This document shows positions 18,022-27,559 of a DNA stretch of 64,000 bases, in pieces. The DNA is from Cellvibrio fontiphilus (GTDB lineage: Bacteria > Pseudomonadota > Gammaproteobacteria > Pseudomonadales > Cellvibrionaceae). Numbering within the stretch: position 1 is the first letter of the stretch; each line of letters begins with the position of its first letter. The position numbers and the translations under genes were made by a program. Below the pieces are notes generated by a model, which saw nothing but the letters and a program-made list of their open reading frames with translations, had not been told where the DNA came from and did no database searches. The stretch lies in the NCBI RefSeq assembly GCF_035317345.1, contig NZ_JAYKTU010000002.1, one strand, 5' to 3'.

Positions 18022-20490
18022 TTAATCCATCAAGCGCAGGGCGTTGAAAATTACTACAAGTGAGCTGGCAGTCATGCCGATGGCAGCCAACCAAGGTGGA
18101 ATCATACCAGCTGCAGCGAGGGGCAAAGCGAGCAGATTATAAATCAACGAATAACGCAAATTCTGGCGGATTATGCCTTTAGTACGGCCGGCCACATCGA
18201 GGGCTTCAGTCAACACAGCCAAGCGGTCATTTAATAAGACGGCGTCTGCACGTGTTTGGGCCAAATCGGATGCTGATGCCATAGCGACAGAAACATCCGC
18301 GCCCGAAAGCACAGGAACATCATTAATACCATCACCTATCATCAATACTTTATCACCCTGCGCCTGGCGCCGCCCCAAGTGCGACAATTTGTCGCCAGGT
18401 GCAGCACCTGCAGTAAATTCATCAATACCCAATTGATGTGACAGCTGCGCAACAGCGCCACTGTGGTCGCCACTTAATAATTCAACCTTGATATCGCGCG
18501 CTTTAAGTGTTGCGATAAGTGCTGCTGCATCAGGACGTACTTGATCGACAAGCCCGAACCACGCCAAAGGCCCCTGCTCACTCGTCAATAACAACCATGT
18601 GTGCTGATCGTCCGGTAGGGTCATAGGAGGGATGGCAGCGCCTGTAATATTGCAAATGGTGGTAGCAAATCCGACTGTCCCGAGCCGATAGGTGATCCCA
18701 TCTATTTGCCCTTCTACCCCTGCAGCGGTTGTCTGTTTAACGTTACTCGCCTGGCAGATGTCCTGCCAAGGCCTGAAAGCAACAGCAAGCGGGTGGTTAG
18801 AACCTGTCTCCAGCGCCGCTGCCACACCTAATAATGCCTCCCTCGATAACACCGGCAAACGCGCACCGAGCTCCTGTTGATTAAGCAGCTGTACCTCAGC
18901 CAAGGAAAACTTACCCAGGGTGAGGGTTCCTGTTTTGTCAAAAATAACGCGATTAATGCTATTCAAAGTTTCGATAACGTGACCGCGAGCCACTAAAAAT
19001 CCGCGTTTCCGCAGGTTGGCCGTTGCAGCAGAAAGGGCTGCTGGCATAGCCAACGCGAGCGCACAAGGACAAGTTACAACCAACACTGATAGCGTGACCC
19101 AAAGTGCATGATCCGGGCGATACCAGAGCCAAAAGCCAAACACCAAGGCACAAACAACCAACAGCCGGGCAATAAAAAAGCGCGCAATACGATCAGCACT
19201 TAATACTTGCAACGGCTTCTCTTCTGCTGCCTGACTCGCAAGCCGCTCGATTGCAGAAAGCTGGGTAGCAGCGCCCAAGGCGGTCACCTCGACTTTGAGA
19301 GGGCTATGATTATTCAACGTTCCAGCTATAACTGTATCGCCGGATTTCTTAGTCACTGGCTGTGACTCCCCCGTCAATAAAGCTTCTACTACTGCGCTTT
19401 CCCCCGCTACAACTCGCCCGTCGCAAGGAAAGGTTTCGCCGGCTTTTACCAAAATTAAATCGCCCAGTTTCAAGGTTTTAATGGGCATAGAGGCTTCGAC
19501 TTCACAGCCATTTTCAGTGCGCAAGCAACAGGCAGTCAAAGGCATAAGTTGCGCCAAGTTACCAAATGCCAGACGATTACGATGTCGCGCACGCAGCTCT
19601 ACATAACGTCCGACCAGCAAAAACAAGGTGAACATAGAGACTGATTCAAAGTAGACCTCACCAGTACTGGTAAGCGTCGCCCAGACACTGGCCAGATAGG
19701 CCAATCCAATCGCCAGGGCAACAGGTACATCCATTACCAAATGACGCATTTGGATACTGCGCCAAGCCGCCTGAAAAAAAGGCCAGGCGGAGAAGAAAAC
19801 AACAGGGGTAGCTACCAACATGGACAACCAGCGTAAAAAATCCAACCAAAAGTCGGTTGCCCCGGTGTACATGCCGACTGCAACCATCATCGCCTGCATG
19901 GTGCCAAAACCAGCCACACCAATGCGAAACAAAGCTATGCGATTTTCGCGCTTAATTAACTGCTGCTGTTGATCATCTGTTGCCGGTCTTGGTGAATAGC
20001 CTATGGCCTGTAGTGCAGAGAATATTTCACTCAAGGGCGCCTGCTCATCCCAAATAATTGTGCAGCGATGAGTGGTGAGATTCACGGTAACCGATTTAAC
20101 GGCCGGATTCTTTTTGAGGTGAGTTTCAATAAGCCAACTACAAGCAGCACAGGTTATGCCTTCAAGTAGAAGATTAGCCTGCTTGAGCTGACCAGAAAGC
20201 GGTAGAACAAACTCGGATTGCACCTCGGGGAGATCATAAATCGCCCAGTGCTGCGCGCTCTTGGCTGAAGACCCCTCCAGAATATCAGGGCGTTCATTGG
20301 CGGCGGTGCGGAATTGGTAAAAACTATCCAGGCCACCATCAACTATCGCCATGGCCACAGCCTGACAGCCAGGACAACACATCAGGCGAGCCTGCCCCTG
20401 AATGTGTACCGGATAATAACTGGCAGCCGGAACCGGTAAACCACAGTGATAACAAGGTTGCACTGGCGCTGCTTCTGACAGAGCGGTCAT
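18022..20490 (-). CDS. ccoI: Copper-exporting P-type ATPase for cbb3 oxidase biogenesis
   Basis: P1B-type ATPase of 822 residues. The N-terminus has an extra Cys-rich zone (CYHCGLPVP and MCCPGCQAVA, about residues 13-46) typical of CcoI/FixI, then a heavy-metal domain with GITCAACSW (about 113-121). Eight membrane segments carry the CPC transport motif (TCPCALAL); the phosphorylation loop DKTGTLT and hinge GDGINDVP complete the catalytic core. It supplies copper to the periplasm for the CuB centre of CcoN. It ends the ccoG-ccoH-ccoI-ccoS-TauE series and is 11 bp after ccoH. Confidence 0.96.
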   Translation of the reverse strand: MTALSEAAPVQPCYHCGLPVPAASYYPVHIQGQARLMCCPGCQAVAMAIVDGGLDSFYQFRTAANERPDILEGSSAKSAQHWAIYDLPEVQSEFVLPLSGQLKQANLLLEGITCAACSWLIETHLKKNPAVKSVTVNLTTHRCTIIWDEQAPLSEIFSALQAIGYSPRPATDDQQQQLIKRENRIALFRIGVAGFGTMQAMMVAVGMYTGATDFWLDFLRWLSMLVATPVVFFSAWPFFQAAWRSIQMRHLVMDVPVALAIGLAYLASVWATLTSTGEVYFESVSMFTLFLLVGRYVELRARHRNRLAFGNLAQLMPLTACCLRTENGCEVEASMPIKTLKLGDLILVKAGETFPCDGRVVAGESAVVEALLTGESQPVTKKSGDTVIAGTLNNHSPLKVEVTALGAATQLSAIERLASQAAEEKPLQVLSADRIARFFIARLLVVCALVFGFWLWYRPDHALWVTLSVLVVTCPCALALAMPAALSAATANLRKRGFLVARGHVIETLNSINRVIFDKTGTLTLGKFSLAEVQLLNQQELGARLPVLSREALLGVAAALETGSNHPLAVAFRPWQDICQASNVKQTTAAGVEGQIDGITYRLGTVGFATTICNITGAAIPPMTLPDDQHTWLLLTSEQGPLAWFGLVDQVRPDAAALIATLKARDIKVELLSGDHSGAVAQLSHQLGIDEFTAGAAPGDKLSHLGRRQAQGDKVLMIGDGINDVPVLSGADVSVAMASASDLAQTRADAVLLNDRLAVLTEALDVAGRTKGIIRQNLRYSLIYNLLALPLAAAGMIPPWLAAIGMTASSLVVIFNALRLMD

Positions 20491-20501
20491 AAGCAGCCCG
20501 C

Positions 20502-21047
20502 TTATTTAACGCGCGGTACCAACCCGGCTTGCTCACTGATTCGGAAATCAATTTCGCCACTCAAGCTCCAAAGAGCCTCTTTGCGCTGAGTTATCTCAGC
20601 TATTGGATAGAGTGTGAGATACCAGGAGTATTCCGGTTTGGCCAATAATTCACCGCGATATATACCAGGAGCTATAGCCTTTAGACTGATCAACTGATCC
20701 TTCTCCTCTTTGACCGGGTGCCCCATCATCAAAAGTATACTTTCTGGAAAAGCATCGCCCGCGACAGACGCACCAACCAATTTTAAATTGACCTCGCCAC
20801 TGGTGCGATCAAACTGTAGATCGGCATGAATACCCAAGTCGCGAGCACGCTGATCCTGCTCAAGCGCTTGGTTAATCATCCGGCCTTCTTTGTAATAGTT
20901 GTCGATAATTACATCATCCGCGCCATTGAGCGCTATGCTCACGGTGATACTGCACATGATCATGATGTAAATCAGCGGACTAAATACAAACCAAAACCAA
21001 AACTCCCGATACCAGGGTTTTGCATTCTCAGCGACTAACTCACTCAT
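20502..21047 (-). CDS. ccoH: cbb3 oxidase assembly protein CcoH (FixH family)
   Basis: Single-pass membrane protein of 181 residues: an N-terminal cytoplasmic stub, one membrane segment (about 14-38, beginning FWFVFSPLIYIMIMCS) and a periplasmic domain of FixH type. It associates with CcoP and is required for stable complex assembly. The ATG at 21047 with AGGTAG upstream is chosen; a longer frame from 21086 lacks a site. It lies 76 bp after ccoG. Confidence 0.9.
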   Translation of the reverse strand: MSELVAENAKPWYREFWFWFVFSPLIYIMIMCSITVSIALNGADDVIIDNYYKEGRMINQALEQDQRARDLGIHADLQFDRTSGEVNLKLVGASVAGDAFPESILLMMGHPVKEEKDQLISLKAIAPGIYRGELLAKPEYSWYLTLYPIAEITQRKEALWSLSGEIDFRISEQAGLVPRVK

Positions 21048-21123
21048 AGGACTACCTGCTCGAACTGGTTGTAATCCACACTGCATAACTCAACAGATTG
21101 GATTGGAAAAAACATGTCTATTA

Positions 21124-22536
21124 TCAAGGGCCGATAAACGTGGTGGTATTGACTGCTGTCAGCTCAGGATTTTCACGTGCGCGCACTATAAAACGTATCT
21201 CGGTTTTACGCGTGGTTAATGCCGACTTGGGAATAGTGACCCGCACAGGTAAGGTAATCACCTCACCTTCCAATGCAGGCATAGCCCTGTAACCCTCAAT
21301 CTCAAATGGATAATCGCCCTCTACTTGCAAATCATAAACATGGGTCTTGCGATCCATATTGCTGATCTTAATGGTATACACGTTCTGTATTTCGCTGCCA
21401 GCCACGCGGTACATACGAACACCACGATCCCGTTGAGCCTCTAAACCCACAGGTACACGGGTGGCAATCGAGTAGACAAAGAGCGATATCATGATGAGTA
21501 ACATCAAACCGTAACCCAGCAATCGCGGACGAAATACTTTTGTTTTGCCGTTTTGGATTGCGTCTTCAGTAGTGAAGCTAATCAGGCCGCGAGGGTAATC
21601 CATTTTATCCATCACGCTGTTACAGGCGTCCACACAAAGACCACAATCGATACACTCTGCTTGCAACCCATCGCGAATATCTATGTCAACCGGGCATACT
21701 TGTACGCACCAAGAACAATCAATACAGTCACCCAACCCCTGGGCTTTATAATCGTCGCCCACTTTGCGTGGCCCACGTTTTTCACCGCGCAGGGGGTTGT
21801 AAGAAACTGTCAAGGTGTCCTTGTCGTACATTACCGCTTGAAAACGAGCATAAGGACATATGTACTTACAGAATTGCTCCCGCATAAATCCCGCATTCAT
21901 ATATGTCGCCCCTACAAACAAGGCGACCCAGAAAAATGGGACAACATCAAGATCGAAGGTAAAAAAATCAACAACTAACTCACGAATAGGCGTGAAATAA
22001 CCAACAAATGTGAGTGATGTGATAACACTGATGGTGATCCAGATGAATTGTTTGGCGCTTTTACGCCAGATTTTTTCGAAATCCCAAGGGCGAGCATCCA
22101 GCTTTATACGCTTGTTGCGATCCCCCTCACAGACAAACTCCGCCCAGATAAACATTTGAGTCCAGACGGTTTGAGGGCAGGTAAAACCACACCATACACG
22201 ACCGACGAGCACCGTCACGGTAAACAGTAAAAAAGCAGATATAACTAGTAACCATGCGAGGTACATGGCGTCCTGAGGCCAAAAGGTCAACCAAAGGATA
22301 TGAAATTTGCGTTCGGGCAGATCAAATAGCATAGCCGGGCGACCATCGATCACTAACCAAGGCAATAGCAAAAAGCCCAACATCAGCGGAACACCCGTGT
22401 AACGGCGCAAGCGCTGATAAAAGCCCGTTATACGACGCATGTAAATCTTGTCATCTGCTTCGTACAAATTCACATAGCGAATGGCAGATTCGACAGGTTT
22501 CTCATCAGGCGAATGGTCGGTGGTTTTTTCACTCAC
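21124..22536 (-). CDS. ccoG: cbb3 oxidase accessory protein CcoG (polyferredoxin)
   Basis: Membrane iron-sulfur protein of 470 residues involved in reducing Cu(II) for cbb3 oxidase assembly. Five or six membrane segments frame the NapH-like CGFTCPQTVW box and two [4Fe-4S] ferredoxin motifs, CIDCSWCVQVCP and CIDCGLCVDACN. The C-terminus is a periplasmic immunoglobulin-like domain. The start is set at GTG 22536 (protein MSEKTTDH...) because GAGGTG lies 6 nt before it; the open frame extends to a TTG at 22569 without such a site. It is first in the assembly gene series and is separated from ccoP by a terminator. Confidence 0.94.
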   Translation of the reverse strand: MSEKTTDHSPDEKPVESAIRYVNLYEADDKIYMRRITGFYQRLRRYTGVPLMLGFLLLPWLVIDGRPAMLFDLPERKFHILWLTFWPQDAMYLAWLLVISAFLLFTVTVLVGRVWCGFTCPQTVWTQMFIWAEFVCEGDRNKRIKLDARPWDFEKIWRKSAKQFIWITISVITSLTFVGYFTPIRELVVDFFTFDLDVVPFFWVALFVGATYMNAGFMREQFCKYICPYARFQAVMYDKDTLTVSYNPLRGEKRGPRKVGDDYKAQGLGDCIDCSWCVQVCPVDIDIRDGLQAECIDCGLCVDACNSVMDKMDYPRGLISFTTEDAIQNGKTKVFRPRLLGYGLMLLIMISLFVYSIATRVPVGLEAQRDRGVRMYRVAGSEIQNVYTIKISNMDRKTHVYDLQVEGDYPFEIEGYRAMPALEGEVITLPVRVTIPKSALTTRKTEIRFIVRARENPELTAVNTTTFIGP

Positions 22537-22603
22537 GGGAAGCACCTCACTAGTTAACTGATCGGGCAACCCCGACAGCTACACAGGCATCCAAAAACAG
22601 GAC

Positions 22604-22632
22604 AAAAAAAAGGCAGGCCTTAGCCCGCCTTC
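22604..22632 (-). terminator. Intrinsic terminator after ccoNOQP
   Basis: On the minus strand AGGCGGGC, a TAAG loop and GCCTGCCT form an 8-bp stem with one mismatch, followed by a run of T (22610-22604). It separates the structural genes from ccoG. Confidence 0.85.
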
Positions 22633-22659
22633 CTTGTGACACAACCAATCTGCACAGAA

Positions 22660-23577
22660 TTAGTTGTTATCATCCAGCGATAAGCTGTACACGTAAGCAG
22701 CTAACAAGTGGATACGATCCTGCTTTAACAAATCTTTCTGGGCTGGCATAACCCCATTACGACCATGACGCAGAGTTTGGCGAATAGTGGCAGCCTCGCC
22801 ACCGTAAAGCCAGATGTCATCAGTTAAGTTGGGCGCGCCAAGCAACTGGTTACCCTTACCATCAACACCGTGGCATGCAACACAGTTGACCTCAAAGTGT
22901 TTTTTGCCGGCAACTGCTTTGGCAGCATCATGTTCAGCACCCGACAAACTCAGGACATACTCTGTTGTCTCGGCAATGCCTTTCTCACCCAACAGAGCAG
23001 ACCAAGCTGGCATGGCGGCCTTACGACCATGAATCAAAGTTTCCAAGATCTTATCGGGGGTACCACCATACAACCAATCTTTATCGGTCAAATTCGGAAA
23101 GCCGGGGTTACCACCACCGTCTGAGCCATGACATACCGCGCAGTTATTAAGGAACAGACGGAATCCCATTTTCAGTGCATCAGGGTTTCTCGCAAGATCC
23201 TCAATAGGCATTTTTGAATAAACGCCATAGGTTTCGGCATATATAGTTTCAGCTTTGGCCTGGTCACCACGCAATTCACCCACCGAAGTCCAAGCGCCAG
23301 TATCTTTCCAAGCGATACCTTTATAAGCGCCCAAACCAGGGTAAATAACGAGATATACCGCGCTGAAAATAAAAGTTAGCAAGAACATGTAGAACCACCA
23401 ACGCGGCAGAGGATTATCGTACTCCTCAATACCATCGTATTCATGGCCGGTTGTTTTTGCTTCCGTGCTCTCCTCGCCAACTACCGCACGTTTGCGGTTG
23501 GCAAATAGAATCCACAACAGTAACACCAAATTGGTGACTGTGAGGATAATGATCCAAAGACTCCAAAAAGTACTCAT
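22660..23577 (-). CDS. ccoP: cbb3-type cytochrome c oxidase, diheme subunit CcoP
   Basis: Membrane-anchored diheme cytochrome c of 305 residues. Two N-terminal hydrophobic segments (about 7-26 and 59-80) precede two cytochrome c domains with heme sites CAVCH and CVACH. It passes electrons from c-type cytochromes to CcoO and CcoN. Last gene of ccoNOQP, 24 bp after ccoQ, with a terminator behind. Confidence 0.97.
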   Translation of the reverse strand: MSTFWSLWIIILTVTNLVLLLWILFANRKRAVVGEESTEAKTTGHEYDGIEEYDNPLPRWWFYMFLLTFIFSAVYLVIYPGLGAYKGIAWKDTGAWTSVGELRGDQAKAETIYAETYGVYSKMPIEDLARNPDALKMGFRLFLNNCAVCHGSDGGGNPGFPNLTDKDWLYGGTPDKILETLIHGRKAAMPAWSALLGEKGIAETTEYVLSLSGAEHDAAKAVAGKKHFEVNCVACHGVDGKGNQLLGAPNLTDDIWLYGGEAATIRQTLRHGRNGVMPAQKDLLKQDRIHLLAAYVYSLSLDDNN

Positions 23578-23601
23578 AGTTAAATCCGCCCTAATCGATG
23601 A

Positions 23602-23817
23602 TTACTTGTGATCATCAGTCTGCTTGTTGTCCGGTTGCTGGGTAGCCCGCTGATTCTGGCCGGGCTTTTGGGTATTAATGTCGTCGCCAGCAAAGGGTAG
23701 TTTTGCATCCTCCTCAAAGCGCTTCTTCAATCTCGGAGAGAACGCCCAAAAACAAACGCCGAAGAAAGCAATCGTCACTAACACCGTAGAAATAGCACCA
23801 AGGGTACCCGTATCCAT
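23602..23817 (-). CDS. ccoQ: cbb3-type cytochrome c oxidase subunit CcoQ
   Basis: Small single-pass membrane subunit of 71 residues (segment about 5-28, ending FWAFSPRLKKRFEEDA, the CcoQ/FixQ signature) with a hydrophilic Gln/Asp-rich tail. It stabilises the core complex. Its ATG shares a base with the ccoO stop (TAATG). Confidence 0.95.
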   Translation of the reverse strand: MDTGTLGAISTVLVTIAFFGVCFWAFSPRLKKRFEEDAKLPFAGDDINTQKPGQNQRATQQPDNKQTDDHK

Positions 23818-24428
23818 TAACGCTTCTCTTTGAGCAAAACGCCCAGATTCTGTAAATAGGCAACCAAGGCATCCATTTCTGTCACACCCTTCACTGCTGC
23901 TTCTGCACCTGCTATATCCTCCTCGGTGTAAGGAACACCAACAGAAGCTAGGGCGCGCATCTTGGCAGCGGTATGTTTACCGTCAAGCTTGTTGTCGTAC
24001 AACCATGGATAGGCCGGCATGATCGACTCAGGAACTACGATACGAGGATTAAAGAGGTGAACCTTATGCCAATCGTCTGAATAGCGACCACCTACTCTCG
24101 CCAGATCTGGCCCGGTGCGTTTGGACCCCCACAGGAACGGATGATCGTATACCGACTCACCTGCCACAGAATAATGGCCATAACGTTCAACTTCAGCACG
24201 CAATGGCCGCACCATTTGTGTATGACACACGTGGCAACCCTCGCGGATGTAAATATCACGGCCTTCTAATTGTATAGCGGTGTAGGGTTTTAAACCTTCG
24301 ATGGGTGTAGTGGTTTCTTTCAAAAAGAACTGGGGGACAATTTCCACCAAACCACCAAAACTGATAGCGATGACCATAAATACTGTCATCAAACCAATGT
24401 TTTTCTCGACTATTTCATGACCTTTCAT
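23817..24428 (-). CDS. ccoO: cbb3-type cytochrome c oxidase, monoheme subunit CcoO
   Basis: Membrane-anchored monoheme cytochrome c of 203 residues with one N-terminal membrane segment (about 12-32) and heme site CHVCHTQMVRPL; axial Met is expected in ESIMPAYPWL. It transfers electrons to the binuclear centre of CcoN. It is 10 bp after ccoN and overlaps ccoQ by 1 bp. Confidence 0.97.
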   Translation of the reverse strand: MKGHEIVEKNIGLMTVFMVIAISFGGLVEIVPQFFLKETTTPIEGLKPYTAIQLEGRDIYIREGCHVCHTQMVRPLRAEVERYGHYSVAGESVYDHPFLWGSKRTGPDLARVGGRYSDDWHKVHLFNPRIVVPESIMPAYPWLYDNKLDGKHTAAKMRALASVGVPYTEEDIAGAEAAVKGVTEMDALVAYLQNLGVLLKEKR

Positions 24429-24438
24429 GGCATTCCCC

Positions 24439-25896
24439 TTAAACAGCTGGCGCCTGAACAGGCTGGGTAGCGTTGGCGATAGCAGCCTTTTTGGAGGCGC
24501 TCACCGTGCGATAAGTGTTGTAGGCCATTACGAGCATACCAGTGAGGAAGAACGCACCACCGATCAAACGCATAATGTAGCCACCTTTACTGAACACAAC
24601 AGTCTCAATAAAGCTGTAAGTCAAAGAACCGTCCGGGTTGAAAGCACGCCACATCAAACCTTGTCCGATACCATTAATCCACATAGCAACAACATAAAGA
24701 ACGGTTCCCACAGTCGCTAACCAAAAATGTAAATTGATTAATTTCACACTGTGCATCTCTTCACGATCAAACAACTTGGGAATCATGTGATAAAGAGCAC
24801 CAATAGAAATCATCGCCACCCAACCGAGAGCACCGGAGTGAACATGCCCAACAGTCCAGTCAGTGTTGTGAGACAGTGCGTTTACGTTTTTGATTGCCAT
24901 CATTGGGCCTTCGAAGGTAGACATACCATAGAAGGACAATGCAACAACGAGGAAGCGTAGGGTTGGGTCAGTGCGCAGCTTATGCCAAGCGCCAGACAGG
25001 GTCATAATTCCGTTGATCATACCGCCCCAGCTTGGCGCCAGAAGGATTAACGACATAACCATGCCTAATGACTGAGTCCAATCTGGCAACGCTGAGTAAT
25101 GCAAGTGGTGAGAACCAGCCCAGATATAAAGGGAGATAAGTGCCCAAAAGTGAACAATAGATAACTGATAAGAGTAAACCGGGCGACCCGCTTGCTTCGG
25201 AACGTAGTAATACATCATGCCCAGGAAACCAGCTGTCAGAAAAAAACCTACTGCGTTATGACCGTACCACCATTGCACCATAGCATCAGCGGCACCAGCA
25301 TAGGCTGAGTAGGATTTTGTAAGAGTGACGGGTACAGCTGCGCTGTTGACTATATGAAGCACCGCAACCGTAAGGATAAAACCTCCGTAGAACCAATTAG
25401 CTACATAGATGTGTGAGGTTTTACGTTTAACGATGGTACCGAAGAAAACAATTGCGTAGGAAATCCAAACAACCGCGATAAGAATATCAATTGGCCATTC
25501 CAGCTCCGCATATTCTTTAGAGGATGTCATACCCAAAGGTAAAGTAATAACTGCCAATACTATGACTGCTTGCCAACCCCAGAAAGTAAACGGCACTAAC
25601 CAGCCACCAAACAAACTGGTTTGACATGTACGTTGAACAACGTAGTAAGAGGTCGCAAACAGCGCACAACCACCAAACGCAAAAATTACCGCATTGGTGT
25701 GCAAGGGGCGCAAACGGCCGAAATGTGTATAAGGCTGCAGAAGGTCGTTCAGACCCGGCCATACTAATTGTGATGCGATAAGTACACCAATACCCATTCC
25801 CACTATGCCCCACACAATGGTCATAATGGAGAACTTGCGCACTATATCGAAGTCGTATACTGGAGGATCCCCAGCTACAGTCGCATGACTACCCAT
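24439..25896 (-). CDS. ccoN: cbb3-type cytochrome c oxidase catalytic subunit CcoN
   Basis: High-affinity heme-copper oxidase subunit I of 485 residues with about 12 membrane segments. It contains heme b, heme b3 and CuB; the CuB histidine region is WWYGHNAVGF and AGSHHLHYS, and the heme ligand region is TDWTVGHVHSGALGW. It reduces oxygen to water and pumps protons in microaerobic conditions. First gene of ccoNOQP; a perfect FNR/ANR box lies 162 bp upstream. Only one ccoN copy is in the window. Confidence 0.98.
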   Translation of the reverse strand: MGSHATVAGDPPVYDFDIVRKFSIMTIVWGIVGMGIGVLIASQLVWPGLNDLLQPYTHFGRLRPLHTNAVIFAFGGCALFATSYYVVQRTCQTSLFGGWLVPFTFWGWQAVIVLAVITLPLGMTSSKEYAELEWPIDILIAVVWISYAIVFFGTIVKRKTSHIYVANWFYGGFILTVAVLHIVNSAAVPVTLTKSYSAYAGAADAMVQWWYGHNAVGFFLTAGFLGMMYYYVPKQAGRPVYSYQLSIVHFWALISLYIWAGSHHLHYSALPDWTQSLGMVMSLILLAPSWGGMINGIMTLSGAWHKLRTDPTLRFLVVALSFYGMSTFEGPMMAIKNVNALSHNTDWTVGHVHSGALGWVAMISIGALYHMIPKLFDREEMHSVKLINLHFWLATVGTVLYVVAMWINGIGQGLMWRAFNPDGSLTYSFIETVVFSKGGYIMRLIGGAFFLTGMLVMAYNTYRTVSASKKAAIANATQPVQAPAV

Positions 25897-26003
25897 AGGA
25901 CTTTCCTGTTACTTAAAGAGAAATGAAAACTTGTTTGTCTCAGACCGCGCAACTAAGTGCGCAAGGCTTCACGACGATCATCAAGCCTATAACCCTACTG
26001 AAG

Positions 26004-26035
26004 GTGCGGCATTTTGCCTCATGTGCGGCATTTTG
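26004..26035 (-). promoter_or_regulatory. Probable ccoN promoter with a repeated -10-like element
   Basis: A 13-bp direct repeat GTGCGGCATTTTG occurs at 26004-26016 and 26023-26035, giving two CAAAAT hexamers on the minus strand 19 bp apart. The distal one (26035-26030) is placed as a -10 whose start site, near 26023, would be 41.5 bp from the FNR-box centre, the classical class II spacing. Confidence 0.6.
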
Positions 26036-26057
26036 TCCCACGCAAGTAGTTATCGGA

Positions 26058-26071
26058 TTGATATTTATCAA
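26058..26071 (-). promoter_or_regulatory. Perfect FNR/ANR box upstream of ccoN
   Basis: TTGATATTTATCAA matches the FNR/ANR consensus TTGAT-N4-ATCAA at every defined base. cbb3 oxidase operons are classical ANR targets, so low-oxygen activation is expected. Confidence 0.9.
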
Positions 26072-26140
26072 ATTATTTATGCGGAATTAACCTGGGCGCG
26101 TTATTTATCGGCTTGATACATCCCACCACCTAAATAAAGC

Positions 26141-26164
26141 GCCCGCCCCCAAAAAACTGCGGGC
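26141..26164 (-). terminator. Possible terminator of argG
   Basis: GCCCGC (26141-26146) and GCGGGC (26159-26164) can pair around a 12-nt loop just after the argG stop. Only a weak T-rich stretch follows on the minus strand. Confidence 0.4.
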
Positions 26165-26173
26165 AAGTGAAAC

Positions 26174-27391
26174 TTATTTAAGTACACGGCCTTTGTTTGC
26201 AGCAATACGCATACGCAGTGCATTCAGTTTAATAAAACCTTCTGCATCTTTTTGGTTATATGCGCCAGCATCATCTTCAAAGGTCGCTATTTTTTCATCA
26301 AACAAACTGTCAGCAGAACGACGACCAACAACACTCACCGAGCCCTTGTACAACTTCACACGTACATCACCGTTTACATGGGTTTGCGATTGATCAATCA
26401 TCGCTTGCATCATCAACCGCTCAGGGCTCCACCAGTATCCGTTGTAAATCATGTCTGCATACTTGGGAATCAAGCTGTCCTTCAAATGGGCAACTTCACG
26501 ATCCAGGGTAATAGATTCAATCGCGCGGTGCGCACGCATCATGATAGTGCCACCGGGGGTTTCGTAGCAGCCGCGAGATTTCATACCTACATAGCGGTTT
26601 TCCACGATATCCAGACGACCAACACCGTTCTCACCACCTACTTTATTCAAATAAGCCAATACAGTAGCTGGAGACATTGGCTTGCCATCGATAGCAACAA
26701 TATCGCCCTTCTCGTAAGTCAGCTCAAGGTATGTCGGTTTATCCGGTGCGGCTTCAGGGGCAACAGTCCAGCGCCACATATCTTCTTCCGCTTCAGTCCA
26801 CGGGTTCTCCAGAACCTTGCCTTCGTAAGAGATGTGCAGCAGGTTGGCATCCATGGAGTAAGGTGATTTTTTCTTCTTGGAGTAATCAACCGGAATATTG
26901 TGCTTCTCGCAATACGCCATCAAGGTTTCTCGGGAGGTCAAATCCCACTCGCGCCATGGGGCAATTACTTTGATGCCTGGTTTCAATGCATAGGCACCCA
27001 ATTCAAAACGCACCTGATCGTTACCTTTACCGGTAGCACCGTGAGAAATAGCATCAGCACCAACTTCGTTAGCAATTTCAATCAAACGCTTGGCGATCAG
27101 CGGACGGGCAATCGAGGTGCCTAGCAGATATTCACCTTCATAAATGGTATTGGCACGGAACATCGGGAACACAAAATCGCGAACAAACTCTTCGCGCAAG
27201 TCATCAATGTAAATTTGTTTAACACCCAAAGCCTGAGCCTTGGCGCGCGCGGGTTCCACTTCTTCACCCTGACCAATATCAGCGGTAAAGGTGATCACCT
27301 CACAGTTATAGTTTTCCTGTAACCACTTGACGATCACGGATGTATCCAGGCCACCGGAATAGGCCAACACGACTTTTTTAATAGATGACAT
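26174..27391 (-). CDS. argG: Argininosuccinate synthase
   Basis: Joins citrulline and aspartate using ATP to give argininosuccinate, the seventh step of arginine synthesis. 405 residues. The N-type ATP pyrophosphatase P-loop AYSGGLDTS is at about residues 9-17; the family blocks SHGATGKGNDQVRFE and DANLLHIS are present. The ATG at 27391 (MSSIKKVVLAYSGG) is preferred to one six codons upstream because it has GGAG at a proper distance and matches the family start. It is apparently monocistronic. Confidence 0.97.
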   Translation of the reverse strand: MSSIKKVVLAYSGGLDTSVIVKWLQENYNCEVITFTADIGQGEEVEPARAKAQALGVKQIYIDDLREEFVRDFVFPMFRANTIYEGEYLLGTSIARPLIAKRLIEIANEVGADAISHGATGKGNDQVRFELGAYALKPGIKVIAPWREWDLTSRETLMAYCEKHNIPVDYSKKKKSPYSMDANLLHISYEGKVLENPWTEAEEDMWRWTVAPEAAPDKPTYLELTYEKGDIVAIDGKPMSPATVLAYLNKVGGENGVGRLDIVENRYVGMKSRGCYETPGGTIMMRAHRAIESITLDREVAHLKDSLIPKYADMIYNGYWWSPERLMMQAMIDQSQTHVNGDVRVKLYKGSVSVVGRRSADSLFDEKIATFEDDAGAYNQKDAEGFIKLNALRMRIAANKGRVLK

Positions 27392-27559
27392 GGGAGCTCC
27401 CGCTAACACTCATTGACAATTCTCACAGCAGAATCAGGCGCCATAAACGCAGACCACTGCCTTCTTGGGCGCAGAATTGTACTCGCAAGCGGATGAAATT
27501 CCCACCGCTGCAAGGACTAAAAAGGGCGATATAGCAACAACCAGGCAAGTCACCCCAGC

